Assembly: GCA_027475525.1 (NCBI GenBank) | Contig: JAMWFC010000053.1 | Span: 992,001-1,056,000, forward strand | Length of the DNA: 64,000 nucleotides | Direction of reading: 5' to 3' | Source: Macrolepiota albuminosa | Lineage: Eukaryota > Basidiomycota > Agaricomycetes > Agaricales > Agaricaceae | Shown here: positions 1 to 10,880 of the stretch, one piece after another | Layout: each line of letters starts with the position of its first letter | Numbering within the stretch: the first letter of the stretch is position 1 | Made by a program: the position numbers and the translations under genes | The notes under the pieces: model-generated | What the model saw: only the letters and a program-made list of their open reading frames with translations | Databases searched by the model: none | Told to the model about the DNA's origin: nothing

Positions 1-1411
1 GTGCTGCGATGTAGTCTTTTGGTTTGGATTCCTTGTTTGCATTGATCCAGTATTTCTTTAGTGTCTCCCCCTCTAGAAAGAATCTGGTAGCGGTGTTGTC
101 CCTTGTTCTGCCTAGTTTGACCTTTTTTAGATGTCTTATTCTTTCGTCGATAATAGCAGATTCTTCGCTTTTGGTCATTACATCCACTTCCAAATTGTTG
201 AGCACTCGGGCTTTTTCAACCTCCAGGTTTTTTATTTTTGTATCTATTTTTGAGGTAGCTTGCTTCGAGAAAGCTCTCACTGTTCTTACTAAGTCCTCCT
301 TCATCTGTTTGTGGACTGTTTGTGGGTTGTTTTGTTCAGACCTGTGCTTTTCTGCCACCTCTGCTTCGGCTTGGTACCTTTTTCCTATCTCTTTTAGCAG
401 CTTTATCAGTTTCGGGTTCTCCAGCAGGAAGACTGGCATGGAGTACCTCCCAGGGCCTTGGTATGGGATCCAGGGGTTTAGTATCCGGTTGCTTACAAGT
501 GAGTGGTTGGTGGTAATTCCTATCCTCTCTATTGCCCAGCTATTGCAGAACTTTAGTAGGTCCTGTCTTACGTATATTCTATCAATCCTTGACTGGGTAG
601 TGTTGTTCTCGACCCAGAAGGAAAAGTCTAGTGTGCTAGGGTTCTCATCTCGCCATCCATCTGTCATGCGGAAAAGATTTTTTAGGTCGTTTAGAGCACT
701 TACTGCAGGCTCAGGGTCACTGTGGGGTGGTAGTCGGTCTGCAGATTCCTCAACCAGGTTAAAGTCGCCTAGCATGTATAACGGTTTCTCCAATTTCTTG
801 GATACCCACTTACTTCTAACACTTGTCCAGAAGTCTCAGTTTTCCTGGTAACTGTTCAGGGCATATATTGCTAGGCATGTGAAATTTATTTCAGGTGTCC
901 AAGGTAGGGATAGTAGGATTGCCCTGCCTTTGCTTACTTCCTCTACGTTTGCTTCCTTCTAGCGGGTAGAGCTTTTGTTTAGGACAAATGCTACCCCCAT
1001 CCTGTTGGGTGTGTTTTTGTCTATTGAGGATACTATGTGTATTCTCTTTTCATATACCTTGTTCAGTCTACGACATTTTTCTTGTGTCAGGTGCGTTTCT
1101 TGGAGCGCCAGTATGTCCACCTTATTTTGGAGCACCATTAGGTTTATCTCACTCCATTTCTCTGATGTTCCTTCAGAGCCGCCTCCTCTCATATTTAGAG
1201 AGGCGACCTTAAAGCCACCACGTTTATGTTTTTTTGTTTTGGTCCTGGGCTCATCTCCATTCTGCCATTCTTCAGATGCTTCTGTAGGCTCATCAGGGCC
1301 CCAGAATGTCCCCCCTTCTTGGGGTTCGGATGCTTCCTGTGCATTCGATGCAGGCTCTCTGCAGGCTTCTGTAGCCTGTACCTGCTGTGGGCCTCCGCCT
1401 CCGTCGTCTTG
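1..1411 (-). pseudogene. LINE-a ORF2, APE-type endonuclease domain
   Basis: The minus-strand frame contains the start motif KVASLNMRG (about 1205-1180), then DILALQETHL, GDFNLVEE (about 775-750), SRIDRIYVRQ and TNHSLVSN. These are the Asn, Glu, Asp/Asn and His motifs of the endonuclease/exonuclease/phosphatase fold that nicks target DNA for LINE integration. A charged linker follows and the frame stays open to the window edge. Two stops interrupt the domain: TAG at 959-961 and TGA at 836-838. Each fits a C-to-T change in a CAG or CGA codon. The frame is open upstream to a TGA near 1412 and no clear start codon is seen. The protein is broken; the family assignment is firm. Confidence 0.85.
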
Positions 1412-1762
1412 TCAGGGATCATCAGGAGGATGACCGGCGGCCTTGTCATTGCTCCCTCCCCCCATCAAGGAGTTGTTGCTGTAGACCTGTATATAATCAC
1501 CTATGTTAGTATATTCAATCAATTGTTCACTTATCATCATGTTTGTTAGAGGGGGTTGAGATGTTTAGTCTCAGGGGGGGGTGTCAGGGTGCTTTTATGT
1601 CTTATTCCTTTGGCAAAGCTTGCATACTCTATAGTCGCATTTTGATAGAGAAAAAAAATAACTGGCACAGGGTGTATTCTACATTCTGCCTCGACCTCTG
1701 AATGCTCGACCTCTGCCTCTGTTCCTGTGTGTACTTCCTCTATCAGACGACTGGTGCCTCAT
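1412..1762. other. LINE-a inter-ORF region
   Basis: This stretch separates ORF1 and ORF2 of LINE-a. It holds C-rich and G-rich runs and no coding sequence I can support. Confidence 0.5.
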
Positions 1763-2646
1763 TTATACTCTCTTAAACCTACGTGCATTACTGTTCGCAT
1801 CCTCATCTGCAAATTTGTTTGTGCCTGTGACGTCTCCTAGGCCATCTGGCTTATAGCCCAGCCATCCCAGTATTTTGGAGAAGGAGCAGTTGAATGAGTC
1901 GTGGTCAGCTGACTTACAGCCTGTGCACAGTGGTTGGTCGTTTGTCATGGCATACCCCTTTCCAAAGCCTATCGTTTTGAAGTGGCATGCTTGCATTTTC
2001 TTTCGTAACAGTTTGTAGTCTGCATCGCTGTAACCAGGGTCCTCCACAAAGTAGATGTTCCAGCATCTGATGGTGTTGTCTCGCTGCTTTATAGGGAGGA
2101 AGGAGGCCTGGATGTTGAGGGTACGGTCTTCTGCTTCGTTGCTAGGGACGGTCACCTTAGCCTCTATTATGGCTCTGATTTTGGGTGAGTTCTGGAACGT
2201 TCATCGTGCTAGGTGTTCCACCAGTTCTCTAGCTCTCTCAGTGTTGTTGTATCGCAGGCCTTTAATTGTCAATATATAGAGTTGGCATGGAACATTTTTT
2301 GGTACAAAGAAAACTGTGGCCTCTGCAGATGACACAACCTCAATGTCCGTGAGGCGCCTTGCTTCAGCGTGGGTAAGGCTGACAATGCATAGGTGGTAGG
2401 GGTGTGGGAAGCGGTCTTCTCTGCCTGGGGGGAGGTCCTGGTCTGGGAATATCATAGCTATCGACTTGTTGTCTTGTGTGTTGATCAGATTTTTTATGAC
2501 GGCCTTAATTGCATCCTTGGTTCTTGTCTTCCCGGCGACTGTAGCTTCATACTTTGCCCGGTACAGGCGGGCCCACAGTGTCAGTATGTGATAGCTTTTG
2601 TTAAGATGTAACTTTGTAAGATTAAGGATTGAGGTTAGTAGGAATC
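1763..2646 (-). pseudogene. LINE-a ORF1, Gag-like nucleic-acid-binding protein
   Basis: One minus-strand frame runs from about 2646 to 1763 and is broken only by a TGA at 2201-2203, again consistent with CGA to TGA. Near the C-terminus is a retroviral-type zinc knuckle, CTGCKSADHDSFNC (CX2CX4HX4C). Upstream is an alpha/beta segment with a run such as PCQLYILTIKGL, resembling the single-strand-binding region of LINE ORF1 proteins. ORF1 proteins coat the element RNA. The N-terminus is missing because the frame ends at a stop near 2647, where LINE-a is truncated. Confidence 0.75.
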
Positions 2647-2649
2647 AAA

Positions 2650-3506
2650 AAAAAATACATTGTATTGGTGATTTCAGAATTTCTCAGTCCCATAAGTTTA
2701 CAAAGGTGATGGATGCATCATACAAGATCTGGCAAGCAGCATGGAAAAGTTGACAGTACCTGGATAATTTCAATATATCTACAGATAGCTTGGAGACACC
2801 CTCAGCTAGCAGATGGTGAAAAAACAAAGTGGCACAATTTAGAAAACTAAGGAGATCAATGACAGTCAATGACAGTATATGGATGATCAGCACACAGAGT
2901 CCAGGAGGAGTCTGATGGCATGGTCATTGTGATGACTGATAGATGATCCCTGATTAACAAGGGAAATTTATAAGAAGTGAACATGACAATCTGCCCAGCC
3001 ATAACTAGCAATCTCATGGCATGCTGCTTCAGGAACTTCATCCCTGCAAGAAGTGCTAGCCAATTAGGGCAGGGCCTATTCAGATTAGTGCCTGAGAAAA
3101 AAGAAGTAGTCATTCTGACTGACATTCTCACAATAATCAGATATAACCAGGAGATCACTAGCTATATTTCCTTTTAGGATATGTTTCTTGTTTAATTCCA
3201 CTTATTGTCTACAAACTTAATTTGTATTACTTTTTGGAAGGCATAGTAATAACTATTGAACTATGTCTCCAAAGGGTTTTTCTGCTACTGAATGTTTTTC
3301 TTTTTTTTATATTATTTTTGATTGCTTACAAGTTTGTTTTTTTGTTTTCTTGCAAGAAAAGGGTGCATTTCTATGGTACATCTTTTTAGACTATCCACTA
3401 CAAAGTCACTTAGTTTTAGCGACTACTCATTATCATTCATTCTTGTTTCTATATTGTATCAGTAAAAATCTCCTTCCTGGATATTGTTGCAAAACTGCTA
3501 TCTCAA
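2650..3506. pseudogene. decayed fragment of a family-1 Gypsy 3' region, with relic of antisense gene aORF3
   Basis: A minus-strand reading at 2893-2684 (ATLFFHHLLAEGVSKLS, then HAACQILYDAS) matches exon 1 of antisense gene aORF3 in element B (ATSFFHHYPPEGIPKLA, then RAACEIWGDAS). Plus-strand sequence further right (GCTAGCCAATTA near 3055, and GGGTTTTTCTGCTACTGAATGTTTTTC near 3280 in degenerate form) aligns in order with 22520-22810 of element B. The fragment is AT-rich and strongly decayed. No complete gene remains. Confidence 0.65.
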
Positions 3507-3859
3507 TGGTAAAAGTGACCTCTGAAGGTTGCAGCTAATCATACAACTGGCAGAGAGAAATCTGAAGTATATTAGAACAATACCAACAACAATGAGAAGC
3601 ATAACTAATTACCTGGCAGAGAGAAATCCAAAGAGAACAAGTCTAAGAATTCCTCTGCCATGGTGCAGCACATCAGTGCAGTGGCAGTAGCATGAGAATG
3701 ACTATACAGTACTTCAAATTTATCCTGAGATGAGTCAGAGGGGTCCTGGAAGGCTTCAGAAAAGCACAGAAAAACTCTAGAAGTGCTGGGAAGTGCTGAG
3801 GAAGTTGCCAAGGCATTTAGAAAGTGCTGAGATGTGCTGGAAAAGGAAGTCCTCTGACA
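3507..3859 (-). repeat. LTR-E relic, 3' LTR of the adjacent chromo-Gypsy relic
   Basis: It starts TGGTAAAAGTGACCTCTGAAGG and ends AAGTCCTCTGACA. It is a shortened, decayed version of the LTR seen at 35281, 38802 and 49039. On the minus strand the bases just upstream (3872-3860) are a purine run, AAAAAAGGGTGG, suitable as a polypurine tract. This places it as the 3' LTR of the minus-strand relic at 3860-4640. Confidence 0.65.
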
Positions 3860-4640
3860 CCACCCTTTTTTAAGGTATGGCATCTCAATGCATGGAGCAG
3901 AATAGCTTTAAGGTAGATGTCTCAGATGGCTTGCAGTGCATTGGGGTGGGCATGGTAGAATTCCCAGATGAGGGCCAGTGTGTGGATGTTCTTAGAGGGT
4001 TCCCAGGATAAGTCCTCAATACTGTAGCCTTTCTGCTTCATCTTGTACTGTAGTTTGCAGCAAAAAATACAGCTGTCTAGAATTTTCTCAACCTCATACT
4101 CTAAGTCATCCTCTGCAAGGACTGGTGGTGGGGTGGTGGGGCTCAACATCTAGATATTGGATTGTTCAGAGCAGGCCAGAACTTGACCACATTGAAGATG
4201 GGGTGGAGCTGACACATTCCAGCTAGGAGTCTAAGTCAGTAGGCTAGTGGGCCTACCTGCTGACTGCTGCATGCATGGTTTGAAATCTATTCAGGAGTGC
4301 TGACCCATGTTGAGGAAGAACAGTGATACCTGCATGAACAAGTAGATATAGTTGTTTTTACTGGAACTCTGCCTCTGGAAAGAGCTCATCCCAGTCATCC
4401 TGGTGCTTGTTGCAGAAGAGTTGGAGGTACTGTTCCAGCTCCTGACTGACATGCTTGGTCTGGCTGTTGTACTGTGGGTGGTATATAGTGGAGGTGTGGA
4501 GCTTCATGTAGAGAAGTCAGTAGAGCTCCCAGATGAATTCTGTGACAAACTGTAGACTCCAGTCAGACACATATTTTGGAACTGATACCACATTATGACC
4601 TCATTGATTCCTAACACTCCTCCTTACCACAAACTGATGG
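3860..4640 (-). pseudogene. chromo-Gypsy relic: integrase C-terminal part and chromodomain
   Basis: On the minus strand the order is an integrase segment (STIYHPQYNSQTKHVSQ then LEQYLQLF, about 4510-4400) and a chromodomain at 4100-3940 (YEVEKILDS, QYKMKQKGYS, LSWEPSKN). That is the normal C-terminal order of Tf1/sushi-type chromoviruses, where the chromodomain steers integration to marked chromatin. Many stops are present. Only about 60 bp separate the chromodomain end from the LTR, so this lineage has no room for the antisense gene found in elements A, B, C and F. Confidence 0.75.
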
Positions 4641-5213
4641 TCATTCTCCTCCTCACATGGAGTCATTAGCAAAGTCTGAGGATGTGCCACAGTTGAAGAA
4701 AGAGTGGTTTGGGCAGGGCCTTTGTGAATAAATCAATAACGTTGTCCCATGTGTTGGACATCCGACTAGCAACCTATAGGGAAGTTTGGCAATGTCGTTG
4801 CATTTGCTTTGTGTTTGGAGGTCTTGTTTTAGTTGTCTCAGCTTTAGGCTGGGTTCCATGGGGAGTGACAAGGGATGTGCATCCTTTTGTCTGAACTGTT
4901 GTACTGTGCAATTTATGAATGCTGTCTGTGATAAGAACATGGTTTTGTTGCCACGATCCTATTTGACTAAGACACCAATGAGGTATCTGGATGTGCCCAA
5001 GTCCAAGATGCTCCATGCTTTGCACATCTGATTTTTGAAGTGATCGTTCCTCTTCTTAGAGCTGGCTATGGACAAGAAGTTGTTGATGTGGACAGCCGCT
5101 ATTATTGTGCTGGTGCCTGACTTCCTGTAGTACATGCAGACTTCACATGTGAGTCGAGTAAAACCCCATGCCTTCATGTGTTTGTTGAGTGTCTGGTTCC
5201 ATATCTGGCCAGC

Positions 5214-5340
5214 TGTAATCATGCTCTGAGTGTGTCCGACAGAACCGTACAGCCAAAAGGCAGAATAACTGAATAGATATCTATTCAGCTATGACACACT
5301 ATATATGTAGCATATGGGGATGCTGTAAGCCAGGCTTACA
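5214..5340 (-). repeat. TRIM 3' LTR
   Basis: 127 bp, identical to the copy at 5570-5696. Its end is a 17-bp near-perfect inverted repeat (TGTAAGCC-A-GGCTTACA). It also contains the palindrome AATAGATATCTATT. Confidence 0.85.
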
Positions 5341-5354
5341 CCCTCACCCCCTCT
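5341..5354 (-). other. TRIM polypurine tract
   Basis: On the minus strand this reads as an almost pure purine run (AGAGGGGGTGAGGG) directly before the TG of the 3' LTR. This is where plus-strand DNA synthesis is primed in LTR elements. Confidence 0.65.
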
Positions 5355-5555
5355 GGACCATGACCCCTCCAGCCAGAACTAGCCCCAATCCTGGGTTCCC
5401 GGAGTTTCTCTGTGGGTTACCAGAGGTGCAGGGCACACATATCGCTACCCCAAGGGTACAACCCCTTGCAACTGAGCTCCATTCAACCCCACAGTAACCA
5501 TGGCCGGCACACAGTAGACAGTTTTGCCATGGGCCGGGATTGAACTCTCAGCCGG

Positions 5556-5568
5556 ATCTATTCAGTTA
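5556..5568 (-). other. TRIM primer-binding site, probable self-priming type
   Basis: On the minus strand TAACTGAATAGAT sits one base after the end of the 5' LTR, where a primer-binding site belongs. It is perfectly complementary to 13 bases of the same LTR (5622-5634). Those bases begin about 27 nt downstream of a TATATA box (5656-5661), so the RNA 5' end itself could act as primer, as in Tf1/sushi elements. The start of transcription is inferred. Confidence 0.6.
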
Positions 5569-5569
5569 A

Positions 5570-5696
5570 TGTAATCATGCTCTGAGTGTGTCCGACAGAA
5601 CCGTACAGCCAAAAGGCAGAATAACTGAATAGATATCTATTCAGCTATGACACACTATATATGTAGCATATGGGGATGCTGTAAGCCAGGCTTACA
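5570..5696 (-). repeat. TRIM 5' LTR with TATA box
   Basis: 127 bp, identical to 5214-5340. In minus orientation it holds a TATATA box (5661-5656), then about 27 nt later the sequence that pairs with the primer-binding site. Confidence 0.85.
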
Positions 5697-6499
5697 CCAG
5701 CCTGTTTCATGCTGTAAAGTCCCTTAACAAGTTCACATACCCAGTCCTCCCTTCCCACTTCTTTGAAGCCATCTGGTTGTTCCATGTATTGTACCTCGTC
5801 GTCTGGTAGTATGCTATACAGGAATGCTGTCTTAACATCAATTTGTGTGGCGTCCCAGCCCTCCATTGCAGTGATATGCAGCAGGATCCACAACTCCATG
5901 TGTGCTGTCAGAAAAGTGGTTTTATTGTAGTCTTTTCCATAGATTTGTTCATACTCCTTAAAAACTAGGCGCACCTTGTATTGTGAGGGGTTCCCATGCT
6001 CGTCCTATTTGATTTTGAACACTGGGCATCCTTTCCAAACTTTGTGTCCCTTTGGGACAGCTGAGTGGGGTACAAGCCAGTATACATCCATGTCCCTTAA
6101 GAATTTGAGTTCGTCGCAGTACGCTTCTTCCCATCTTGACACATCTGGCCTTTCCTATGCTTTCTTCCATGTTCTGGGCTCCTCCTTAGCTTCAAGGGGG
6201 AGGGGTTCGATGTCACCAACTTGTGATATTGCTGCCAGAACATGGTCAGGATCAATTTTGATTTCAGGTTCATGATTTGTAGGTGTAGGTGCTTGTCTAG
6301 TAGCTGTGTGTGGCTGTGATAATGATACCTCCTCATTCTGTCTTTTTGCCACTCTCTCCATCCTTGTTTCCTTTACTCTTTGTTCCCCCTCTCTTACCTC
6401 CTCCATAATCTCATCGAGTCATGTCGGTGCTCTGTCTCTATTGGCAGTGGCCTTCTCTGTAGGTGCTTGGATATTATGTCCTAGGTCACACGGTATAGT

Positions 6500-7110
6500 A
6501 AGGTATGGTATTTCTCCATATTAAGACCCCAACCTATCCACCATTATCGTGCCATCTCTATTTTCTCCTGACTCTTCTACTCTCAGCAATGCTTGCCACA
6601 AAATCTGCTTAATTTCTACCTCTTCTCCTATCTCCATCTGCATCAGTGGTGAGAGTTGCTGTCTATGCCTCAGGATTGTGTCAGATGGCATTGGAACTAA
6701 ACATGACATGTAGAATATATCATGTATAGACCAACCATCTGGTAAGTCTAGTCTGTATGCCATTGCCAATATCTTCTGCATAATTGTAAAGAGGCCAAAG
6801 CACCTGAAATCCAGCTTATAGCTTAGTCTATCTGCCTGCTCTAAGTAAATATAGTCATCTACCATTTACTTAGAAGCCTCATCCACTTATGTGTCATAAA
6901 AACACTTCATATGCTCTGCCACTAGCTTCAACAACCCTCTCAGCTTCTGCTGAACCTCCTTTATATAATTCATATAGTCATCAGCCCTTGGCACCAACTA
7001 GGAGTTGATGGAATTGATAGAAAAAGTAGAGTTGTAGGCATATTCTACATAGAAAGGTGATATACCTAGTATAGAGCTAATATAATTGTTGTATGCAAAA
7101 TTCAACTTCT
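6500..7110 (-). pseudogene. Gypsy integrase C-terminal relic
   Basis: The minus strand carries FAYNNYISSILGISPFYVEY (about 7090), an integrase core block. Further on come DRLSYKLDFRCFGLFTI and AYRLDLPDGWSIHD (about 6820-6700), the GPY/F-type module before the chromodomain in Gypsy integrases. Only one or two stops interrupt this part. The N-terminal zinc finger and the catalytic Asp residues are not present. The source family is not A/B/C, whose integrase ends differently. Confidence 0.7.
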
Positions 7111-7888
7111 GGTTTATGCATTCTGTTGTAAGCATGATATGCTTACAACACGTTCGCAATGTAGGCAAGCCCATGATTTAGGCGCAAGATTGGAGGAATA
7201 GGAGGCTCCAGATCAGATGGAAGCAAGTTCAAACCTTGTTGACAAACCTTATTATAGGGAGTATATAGAATAGTAGTCATAATTGTAGTAGTACACTTCT
7301 TTTCAGTTGAAATCCTACTTTTGGGCCATTTTGTTGTATTGTCGGATTGAGTGAAGTCAGGCATTTGGTCTACAACATCCACTTACACTTTTTTTTTGAA
7401 TCGCAAAAAGTGGATTTCTCTTACCTTAGGACTACCCTCCGAATTGACAAATTGTAAGAATTGGCCTCTCTGGTTCTGATTGTACTGTGCGATGTGACAG
7501 GAAGTAGGATAGAGAAAAGAAGGGGAAACAGAATTTTTGAGGTGTCCCAATAGCCTGGCAGAGAAGTTTGAATAGCGTCAATGTTGGGAGTGAAGGAAAT
7601 TTATTGCCCTTAAGCAAGGAGGTGTTAGATATAAGAAGGAAGGTATGGGGGGGTTTTGACAACCACCCTTTTCAGTTGATACAGGACAGGGGTCTCTAGA
7701 AGACGCATATAGAGATATCCTGGCTTGTACTTGTTCTCAGATTCAACATTCCCGCTCTTGTTTTTGTTCTCGTTTTCTTTTCTGCTCTCGCTCTCATTCC
7801 CGCTCTTGTTCTCGCCCACATTCTCAAGTTGCTTCAGAAGACTCTACTCAGGTGTCTCGCTTGTCTTTGATACAGTCCTGTTGCATGT
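7111..7888. other. unassigned repeat-like DNA left of element A
   Basis: No coding sequence is recognisable. It contains a low-complexity Ser/Phe-type stretch (7740-7830, alternating CTCTC/TTCTC) and AT-rich DNA. It could be a decayed LTR or flanking sequence. Confidence 0.4.
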
Positions 7889-8908
7889 TGATAGGACCCC
7901 ATACAGGATCAGCGCATTAACGGCAGGCTACGGCAACACGGCACAGGCTCAAAATACCTTAGCGCATGCTAATTAACCAAGTTTGGCAATATTTGACGGC
8001 CGCGCACGGCAAGAAGCAGATCCAATCAATGATAGCGCCGACGGCAGCAAGAATGACAACTGACAGATGGCATCAGTCACTGACGACAGCGCTTAGGGAG
8101 AAGCCTGATGATCTATCAAAAACTGACGGACAGCTTGGCGTTTGACCTTGGCGTCTGACACCGCTTAGCGTCTCGATTTGGCGCCCAACGTCGCTTAGGT
8201 GTTCTGACAGGCAGAAGGGTGATGGATTGATGGTTTAGCACCGCGATCTGCCACCTGGTGGCGCCAAGGGTCTTGAAAGGACAGTAGGGATCTGAAACCG
8301 TTGGAGCTACCTCTATGAAATTTTCCAGTTTACCGCACTTTGGCAATGGTTGGTCACTAGCGACGGTGAACTCCTTGTAGTATATATAGTACTTACCGAC
8401 TTGTACATACCGCACTTTGGCAATGGTTGGTCACTAGCGACGGTGAACTCCTTGTAGTATATATAGTACTTACCGACTTGTACATACACCATCAGAACAA
8501 TAGACCAGAGTTTACGACTCCCCTTTCTTCAGTCTCCCTTACGCTCAAGAGCTCATTTACGCTACGGTCGGCAACGTCAAACTCATCGGCAGTTACAGAC
8601 GCTCGCCAACAATCGACACATTTGCGCCTTGCAGCTACGGCAGGCATTATCGACGCTTAGACCTCGCTAAGCATATCGGGTTCTTGCCGCTTATCTTTGC
8701 CGTGTTCACTTACCACTTCTTCCCTAGGCGCTTTACCTTAGCACTTTACACTTGCCGACCCCGTTACCGACCTTACCCTATTTTCATAGGCGTGTTCTCT
8801 GGGACCTGCCCGGGACTCCTCTCATCACTTAAAGCGTGCCCAACGCAAACTCTTGGTACGGTAACACTATTGTTACATTTGTTACTGACCAAACTTTGGG
8901 CGTCATCA
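7889..8908 (+). repeat. element A 5' LTR
   Basis: Begins TGATAGGACCCC and ends GGGCGTCATCA. A TATATATAG box lies near 8383 and again near 8460, because a 77-bp block (8331-8407) is repeated at 8408-8484. Without the extra copy the LTR would be 943 bp, close to the 918 and 933 bp of element C. Confidence 0.85.
8331..8484. repeat. 77-bp tandem duplication in the A 5' LTR (likely assembly join)
   Basis: 8331-8407 repeated exactly at 8408-8484. Confidence 0.9.
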
Positions 8909-8910
8909 AA

Positions 8911-8928
8911 TTGGAGCCCACCGCGAGG
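8911..8928 (+). other. element A primer-binding site candidate
   Basis: TTGGAGCCCACCGCGAGG starts two bases after the 5' LTR. The equivalent in B (14048, TTGGAGCCCACTGC) and C (41350) is conserved. The TGG at its start suits pairing with a tRNA 3' CCA end; I cannot name the tRNA. I saw no complementary stretch in the LTR, so this family does not appear to self-prime. Confidence 0.5.
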
Positions 8929-8937
8929 GATCTCTAG

Positions 8938-10880
8938 GGCAGAATTCCGCCAGAAACCCATCTCCAGCGTAGGCGCCGCCTGCTAGAACAGTCGGCAGAA
9001 GGCATAGCTCCTTCCCACCCATCAACTCCACAACCACCTGGTGCCTTACCAGGTCTCTCTCTTGCACAGGAACTACAGAACGCCACTGTAGACGCATTTC
9101 CTGATCTCTTCCCGCATTCCCTCGATTATAGCGCCGACGACCCCTTAGCGTCGCCATTTACTGTACCGCAACCAGTCACCCCCATTACTCCGCTAACGCC
9201 TCTTTCACAACTCATTTCGCTTACCCCGTCGCCAATCTCTAGAACTCCTTCCCCACTACCGCTAACCGAACTCGCCAACACAGTCGCTATGGAACAACAA
9301 GTCCAGCGCATGCCGCCACGCAACCACTTCTCGGCACCGAAATGGGACGAGTCCAAGCCACGGGAGCTCTCCCAGTATTTCAAGGAGTTGGAGTATTTAT
9401 TCAGAGATTGTAACATTACCGACCACACGCAGATGAAGGAGTACGCGGCAAGATACGTATCATATGACACGGCAGAGACGTGGACAGGTTTGACCGAGTT
9501 TGCCGCCTTTGTTCCTGCCGCCCCACCCATTCCAGCCCAAGGCGCTTCGTATGAAGGCTGGAAGACGGCAGTGATTCAGTTGTACCCTGGCGCAGAGGAG
9601 GCTACCCGATACTCGGTAAACGAGCTGCAGAAACTAGTACAGGAATCATTCAACAGTGGCACATCGTCCCTTGGCGCCTTCTCCACATATTACCGCGAGT
9701 TCCAGAAAATCGCTAGGTGGCTAGTGCAAAACGGCAAGCTATACATTAACGAGGAACGTCGCCTGTTCCAACAAGGCATCCCGACTTCGCTTTGGACTCA
9801 CATTGCTTGTTGCCTAGAGATAGTTCACCAGGCTCATCACTCAGACGAGCCCTATAACGTTGCCGACGTCTTTGAAGCCGGTAAATGGGTTCTCAAGGGG
9901 ACAGACACTGGCGTTGGGCTGCAACGCGCTAGGACGAGCCCACCACCTGAGCGAACTAACGGTATCATTCCCATCCCGCCTCCTGTTGCCGACTTTGTTA
10001 AGAAGGAGGACCTTAACGCTGCCGTTACCGCTGCTGTCGCCTCCGCTATGACGCGTATCAAAACTCTTGTATTGAAACTATGATCACCACCAATCTCGCT
10101 AACCGACCTGCTAATGTACCCGCTAATGGCCCTTGCCATTTCTGTGGGGAAATTGGCCACACTATGACTAGAGGACGCTGCGTGACTTTAGAAAACTATA
10201 TTCGGCAAGGAAGGATTTGACGGGCTATCAACGGCAAGATAGTTCTCACTACTGGCACCATCATTCCCAACTACCCAGACAAGAAGTCTTTCCAGGAACG
10301 AGTTGATGAATGGCATAGGCGCAACCCAGGACAAATCGTTACCGGCACGCTTTCTGGCAACGCCAACCCCGACCCTGAACAGGCGACACAACAGCAAATG
10401 GTTCACGAGGTCTTACACTTCGACAGTGTTGGCGACCATCCTACTTTCTCGCGGGAAGAACGTATCGCCAAGCTACAGCAGGAGCTAGATTTGCTCAAGA
10501 ATCAGGTCTTTGATGGGGTTGAAGTTAAGCAGCCTAAACAACCTTTTAAAGGATACAAGCCAATGCCTCCCACTAGCAAGTTACCGACTCCCGCTCCTGC
10601 CGCACCGCCAGCCACCACTCCAGAACCATCGTCATCCTCTGCAGCTCCTGAACCGCCCTTGCCACCTCTCCATCCCTACTCAGGGATTCCCGACCATTAT
10701 CATGCTCCCACACAACAAAATTTTGCCGCTCCCGAGAAACATCCTGAGGGTGGCTACCGACCTACCGTGCCAATATTCGACATAGAAAAATCCAACTACA
10801 TCTTCAGCCGCATTATGAAAACCGCCGTCACTTTATCCGTAGAAGAACTTTGCAGTATTGCCCCAGACGTCCGCAACTAA
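8938..10880 (+). pseudogene. gag: element A gag (capsid, nucleocapsid)
   Basis: The likely start is ATG 9289 (then RMPPRNHFSAPKWDESKP). The frame is also open upstream to a TAG at 8935-8937. The capsid region includes ELSQYFKELEYLFRD, QMKEYAARYVSYDTAETW and IARWLVQNGKLYINEERRLF. A nucleocapsid zinc knuckle, CHFCGEIGHTMTRGRC (CX2CX4HX6C, longer in the last gap than the usual X4), lies at about 10135-10182. A Pro-rich linker follows. Breaks relative to copy C are a 14-nt insertion at 10057-10070 that shifts frame, a TGA near 10218, and CAA to TAA at 10878-10880. Gag packages the element RNA; this copy cannot make full-length protein. Confidence 0.8.

Larger units (their letters stand above)
1..2648 (-). 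mobile_element. LINE-a, non-LTR retrotransposon, partial
   Basis: Read on the minus strand, an ORF1 with a zinc knuckle is followed by an ORF2 that starts with an APE-type endonuclease. This is the order of Tad1/I-like fungal LINEs. The reverse transcriptase would lie beyond position 1. The 5' end stops near 2648 against an unrelated relic, so the copy is truncated there. Several in-frame stops make it inactive. Confidence 0.8.
5214..5696 (-). mobile_element. complete TRIM (miniature LTR retrotransposon), 483 bp
   Basis: Two identical 127-bp direct repeats (5214-5340 and 5570-5696) begin TG and end CA, enclose 229 bp with no ORF, and are flanked by the 5-bp target duplication CCAGC (5209-5213 and 5697-5701). 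In minus orientation a purine-rich tract (5354-5341) precedes the 3' LTR. The first internal bases after the 5' LTR (5568-5556) are complementary to 13 bases inside the LTR. Removing the element rejoins the Copia RT frame. It has no protein, so it must be moved by another element. Identical LTRs suggest a recent insertion. Confidence 0.85.
4641..6480 (-). pseudogene. Ty1/Copia Pol relic (reverse transcriptase)
   Basis: The minus-strand fragments, in order, give a Copia RT: the WEEAYCDELKFL linker (about 6130), KVRLVFKEYEQIYGKDY, TQIDVKTAFLYSILPDDE and VQYMEQPDGFKEV (about 5860-5740), LYSMKQAG, QIWNQTLNKHMKAWGF (about 5205-5155) and KLPYRLLVGC (about 4785). The palm catalytic pair is changed: the site reads VHINNFL where the family has a D-D pair, consistent with G-to-A decay. 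The frame is split between KQAG and QIWN by the TRIM at 5214-5696 and resumes exactly after it. Stops and small shifts elsewhere make it inactive. Confidence 0.85.

Noticed and set aside
24..851. 275-codon plus-strand ORF
   Set aside because: It lies antisense to the LINE-a endonuclease frame, which has clear motifs; the plus ORF has none.
5530..5556. A tRNA-like gene in the TRIM interior (GTTCAATCC on the minus strand)
   Set aside because: Only a B-box-like word is seen; there is no A box or cloverleaf.
5214..5696. The 127-bp repeats at 5214 and 5570 as another assembly duplication
   Set aside because: The length differs, 229 bp separates them, and a 5-bp target duplication, polypurine tract and rejoined Copia frame show a real element.
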